From Chloroflexota bacterium (lineage in GTDB: Bacteria; Chloroflexota; Anaerolineae; Promineifilales; Promineifilaceae), in contig QQUD01000180.1 in NCBI GenBank assembly GCA_008501785.1, positions 1-6,108 of the forward strand: 6,108 nt of DNA, given 5' to 3'. The notes beneath the pieces are model-generated. The model saw only the letters and a program-made list of their open reading frames with translations. It did no database searches and had not been told where the DNA came from. The number at the start of each line of letters is the position of its first letter. The first letter of the stretch is position 1. This document shows positions 5,182 to 6,108 of the stretch, piece after piece. The position numbers were made by a program, and so were the translations under genes.

Positions 5182-6108
5182 CCCCCACCCAGCCGCTCAA
5201 TCCGTCAACCGTTTGTACCTGTCGCCAGTCAATTTGATTAAAACTGGTTGGTGCGTCGTCAAGTAGACTGACGACGGTGCCCTCTGGCAAAATGGCAATT
5301 TCATTGCCACTTGGAGCGTCGCGCAGGGTTAATCCGATACCGCGTGTGCCAAAGACGATGGCTTGTGGATAGATGGGTGTAGGGATTGGCGTTGGTGTGT
5401 TGCTGATGGCTGGTGGGGCTGCCAAAACTTCTGGTGCATAGGCGGTGGGGTCATTGAAATGAGCATAAGCCAGCCGCGAAATCTCGGCGAAGAGCGGTGA
5501 ACCATCTGCCCATTCCAGGTAAACGGGTTGGTACAGCGCCAGCCCGATCAGGTAATTCCGTTCTGGCCCAAAAACGATGCCCACATTGCCGTAGGTGTCG
5601 TCGATGTAGCCGAGTTTGTGCGCAATGGGAACGTCATCGGGCAAACCTGCTTCGAGCAGTTCGACGAGATCGTTGAGTTGGAGCATGGTGAGCATTTCTT
5701 GGCATTCGGATGGGGTGAGGGTGTTGGGGTAGGCGGTGCGTAAACGGCCGTTTCCTCCCTCCGCACAGTCATAAATCCACCCCATCAGCGTCGCCAAATC
5801 CCCAATTGTTGTTTGCCGGAACGGGTCTGGTTGTGTGCTGATGTCGGTGCGCTGATTGGCTGGTGTGAGGGCTGTGTTCAGTTGGTCTGGGCGCGGGTCG
5901 GCATCAAAAGGCACGGCAATGAATGTGTTGAATAGACCTAATTCGCGCATGGCGTTGGTGAGCAGTGCTGCACCCGCAAACGTATCTGGACGGCCAGCAA
6001 TCTCTTGCAGCAGCAGATTGGCGGCAAAGTTACTCGAAAGGGCTGTGGTTTGGGTAATCAGCTTTGTTTGCTCGATGTTTGGTGGTGCGTCTAACACGTT
6101 GTACGTTT
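5159..6108 (-). CDS. Class A beta-lactamase-like serine hydrolase with C-terminal SH3-like domain, 5' partial
   Basis: The frame stays open to the window edge (6108). The GTG at 6097 has no clear SD, and the N-terminus with the expected SxxK nucleophile motif is missing, so the true start is outside. Counting from that GTG (312 aa), TALSSNFAANLLLQEIAG (18-35) matches the SxN (SDN-like) motif of the beta-lactamase/PBP fold, with S21-S22-N23. HKLGYID (160-166) matches the KTG motif in a KLG form. A Thr/Pro linker (NTPTPIPTPIYP, 233-244) leads to an SH3b-like domain at about 247-312 (GLTLRDAPSGNEIAILPEGT, ending GWVGANFL), which often binds cell wall. The protein is probably exported and acts on peptidoglycan or a related substrate. 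In the omega-loop-like stretch PDQLNTAL (70-77) the class A Glu166 position appears to be Pro or Asp, so efficient beta-lactam hydrolysis is doubtful. A palindrome copy lies at N116-L119. Confidence 0.85.
   Translation of the reverse strand, partial: TYNVLDAPPNIEQTKLITQTTALSSNFAANLLLQEIAGRPDTFAGAALLTNAMRELGLFNTFIAVPFDADPRPDQLNTALTPANQRTDISTQPDPFRQTTIGDLATLMGWIYDCAEGGNGRLRTAYPNTLTPSECQEMLTMLQLNDLVELLEAGLPDDVPIAHKLGYIDDTYGNVGIVFGPERNYLIGLALYQPVYLEWADGSPLFAEISRLAYAHFNDPTAYAPEVLAAPPAISNTPTPIPTPIYPQAIVFGTRGIGLTLRDAPSGNEIAILPEGTVVSLLDDAPTSFNQIDWRQVQTVDGLSGWVGANFLVGE
5742..5753. repeat. Dispersed palindrome AAACGGCCGTTT, in the serine hydrolase gene
   Basis: An exact 12-bp palindrome read on the minus strand as Asn116-Gly117-Arg118-Leu119, a third reading frame. 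It lies in a Gly-rich, loop-like stretch (AEGGNGRLR). It is followed on the plus strand by CCTCCCTCCGCAC, similar to the sequence after the copy at 2051. Confidence 0.85.

Overview
The window looks like a piece of chromosome from a Chloroflexota bacterium, probably an Anaerolineae or Ardenticatenia relative. This is an inference. It rests on exported proteins with Thr/Pro linkers (ends of both outer genes), a DUF4157 protein with the N-terminal layout common in that phylum and in cyanobacteria, and a short palindrome scattered through genes and gaps. No 16S or other marker gene is present. I see no tRNA, rRNA, CRISPR array, transposase or phage structural gene.

Layout. (1) Positions 3-857 (+): the 3' part of an exported protein with a 63-bp tandem repeat that encodes a Thr/Pro/Ser stalk, followed by a beta-rich, carbohydrate-binding-like domain. 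(2) 858-1126: a gene-free gap with one palindrome copy. (3) 1127-2298/2304 (-): an ECF sigma factor followed by a four-helix membrane protein, probably its regulator, with a 7-bp tandem repeat between them. (4) 2442-2645 (-): a small DUF2892 (YgaP-like) membrane protein with a strong terminator. (5) 2809-3180 (+): a DUF4440/SnoaL-like NTF2-fold protein, divergent from DUF2892. (6) 3297-5072 (+): the central gene, a 591-aa DUF4157 protein with two separate HExxH motifs. It resembles the cargo or toxin proteins linked to extracellular contractile injection systems (eCIS). (7) 5119-~5151 (+): a possible relic of the 5' end of a carbon-nitrogen hydrolase gene. (8) 5159-6108 (-): the C-terminal part of a class A beta-lactamase-like serine hydrolase with an SH3-like tail. 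Its N-terminus lies outside the window.

Functional links. The sigma factor and membrane protein form a likely signalling pair. The NTF2-like gene and the DUF4157 gene are co-directional, about 115 bp apart, and could be co-transcribed, but nothing visible proves a functional link. The outer genes encode exported or surface proteins.

Two observations deserve most attention. One is the double-zincin DUF4157 protein. The other is the interspersed palindrome AACGGCCGTT: four exact and two partial copies in 6.1 kb. It occurs in all three reading frames within three different genes, and the copies appear to fall in linkers, loops or disordered tails.
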